Source of the DNA: Holosporales bacterium | GTDB taxonomy: Bacteria; Pseudomonadota; Alphaproteobacteria; RUG11792 | DNA length: 5,152 nucleotides | Reading direction: 5' to 3' | NCBI GenBank assembly: GCA_031257415.1 | Contig: JAIROR010000023.1 | Span: 1 to 5,152 of the forward strand | Shown here: piece after piece, positions 5,038 to 5,152 of the stretch | Layout of the letters: the number at the start of each line of letters is the position of its first letter | How positions within the stretch are numbered: the stretch's first letter is position 1 | Notes under the pieces: generated by a model | Told to the model about the DNA's origin: nothing | The model's input: only the letters and a program-made list of their open reading frames with translations | The model's database searches: none | Position numbers and translations under genes: made by a program

Positions 5038-5152
5038 GGCTCTGTTGACATACAAATTACCTCATTAAGATCATAGCGGCGGCAAAGTGTATAGCGGCAG
5101 TATAAGCCACAATACTCTTATCGTACCTAGCGAATACTCTTCTGAATTCTTT
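5038..5152 (-). mobile_element. IS5-family-like insertion sequence, right (3') end, partial
   Basis: The element is identified by the transposase C-terminus that runs off the window. Its boundary is placed at GGCTCTGTTGACA (5038-5050), which has the form of an IS5-group terminal inverted repeat and lies 7 bp beyond the transposase stop codon, as expected for a compact IS. The bases just outside are TTA (5035-5037), compatible with a short TA- or TNA-type target duplication. The other end lies beyond the window, so neither the inverted repeat pair nor the target duplication can be confirmed here. Confidence 0.65.
5057..5152 (-). CDS. IS5-family transposase, C-terminal fragment (cut by window edge)
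   Basis: Reading leftward from 5152, 31 codons end at TAA (5057-5059): KEFRRVFARYDKSIVAYTAA followed by IHFAAAMILMR. The pattern F-R-R-V-x-[ST/A]-R-[YF]-[DE]-K, then a hydrophobic A-rich helix and a terminal R, is the characteristic last segment of DDE transposases of the IS5 (IS427/IS1031-like) group, which catalyse cut-and-paste movement of the element. The catalytic DDE residues lie outside the window, so whether the gene is intact cannot be judged. It is convergent with the exported-protein gene. Confidence 0.8.
   Translation of the reverse strand, partial: KEFRRVFARYDKSIVAYTAAIHFAAAMILMR

Noticed and set aside
5045..5073. Plus-strand promoter using TTGACA in the IS end
   Set aside because: No good -10 at 16-18 bp (closest is TAAGAT at 15 bp), and it would run antisense to the transposase; the hexamer is part of the terminal repeat.

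Overview
The window is about 5.2 kb of AT-rich bacterial DNA. The leucyl-tRNA synthetase has the sequence style of Alphaproteobacteria. Moderate-to-low GC, long non-coding spacers full of degenerate palindromic repeats, an insertion-sequence end and a secreted low-complexity protein together suggest a host-associated or intracellular alphaproteobacterium (Holosporales/Rickettsiales-like). That placement is an inference from sequence style, not from a search.

Layout. Positions 1-377 hold no convincing gene. They contain two perfect 11-bp inverted repeats (23-60 and 72-97, the second terminator-like) and then a near-consensus sigma70 promoter (TTGACT, 17 bp, TACAAT at 316-344). That promoter drives leuS (378-2819, 813 aa), which is complete, with HMGH and KMSKS signatures, an editing domain and a CxxC/CxxC zinc module. 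Positions 2820-3340 are non-coding. They hold four degenerate copies of a ~45-nt imperfect palindrome (core CAATCTTTTGTTAATTG), arranged as two related blocks about 241 bp apart. The last copy carries a 17-bp sequence that also occurs exactly upstream of leuS.

An extended -10 promoter (TGATATAAT, 3300-3308) precedes a 498-aa ORF (3341-4837). Its product has a signal peptide, four acidic/Asn-rich ~20-residue N-terminal repeats, a central part with MORN-like segments, and a proline/phenylalanine-rich C-terminus with five exact-length PP[SG]SFFA heptapeptides. I do not recognise it as a named protein. It looks like an exported or surface-associated lineage-specific protein. Positions 4838-5037 are non-coding and contain a 10-bp inverted repeat and what looks like a fifth diverged copy of the palindromic repeat. 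The window ends inside an IS5-family-like element. Its terminal sequence starts near 5038, and the last 31 codons of its transposase run leftward from the window edge to 5057.

The genes do not form an operon or an evident pathway. leuS is a stand-alone housekeeping gene with its own promoter and a possible repeat-derived terminator. The secreted-protein gene sits between copies of the repeat family and next to an insertion sequence, which is typical of a variable accessory locus. I found no defence system, CRISPR array, tRNA or rRNA. The most unusual content is the repeat family and the repeat-rich exported protein.
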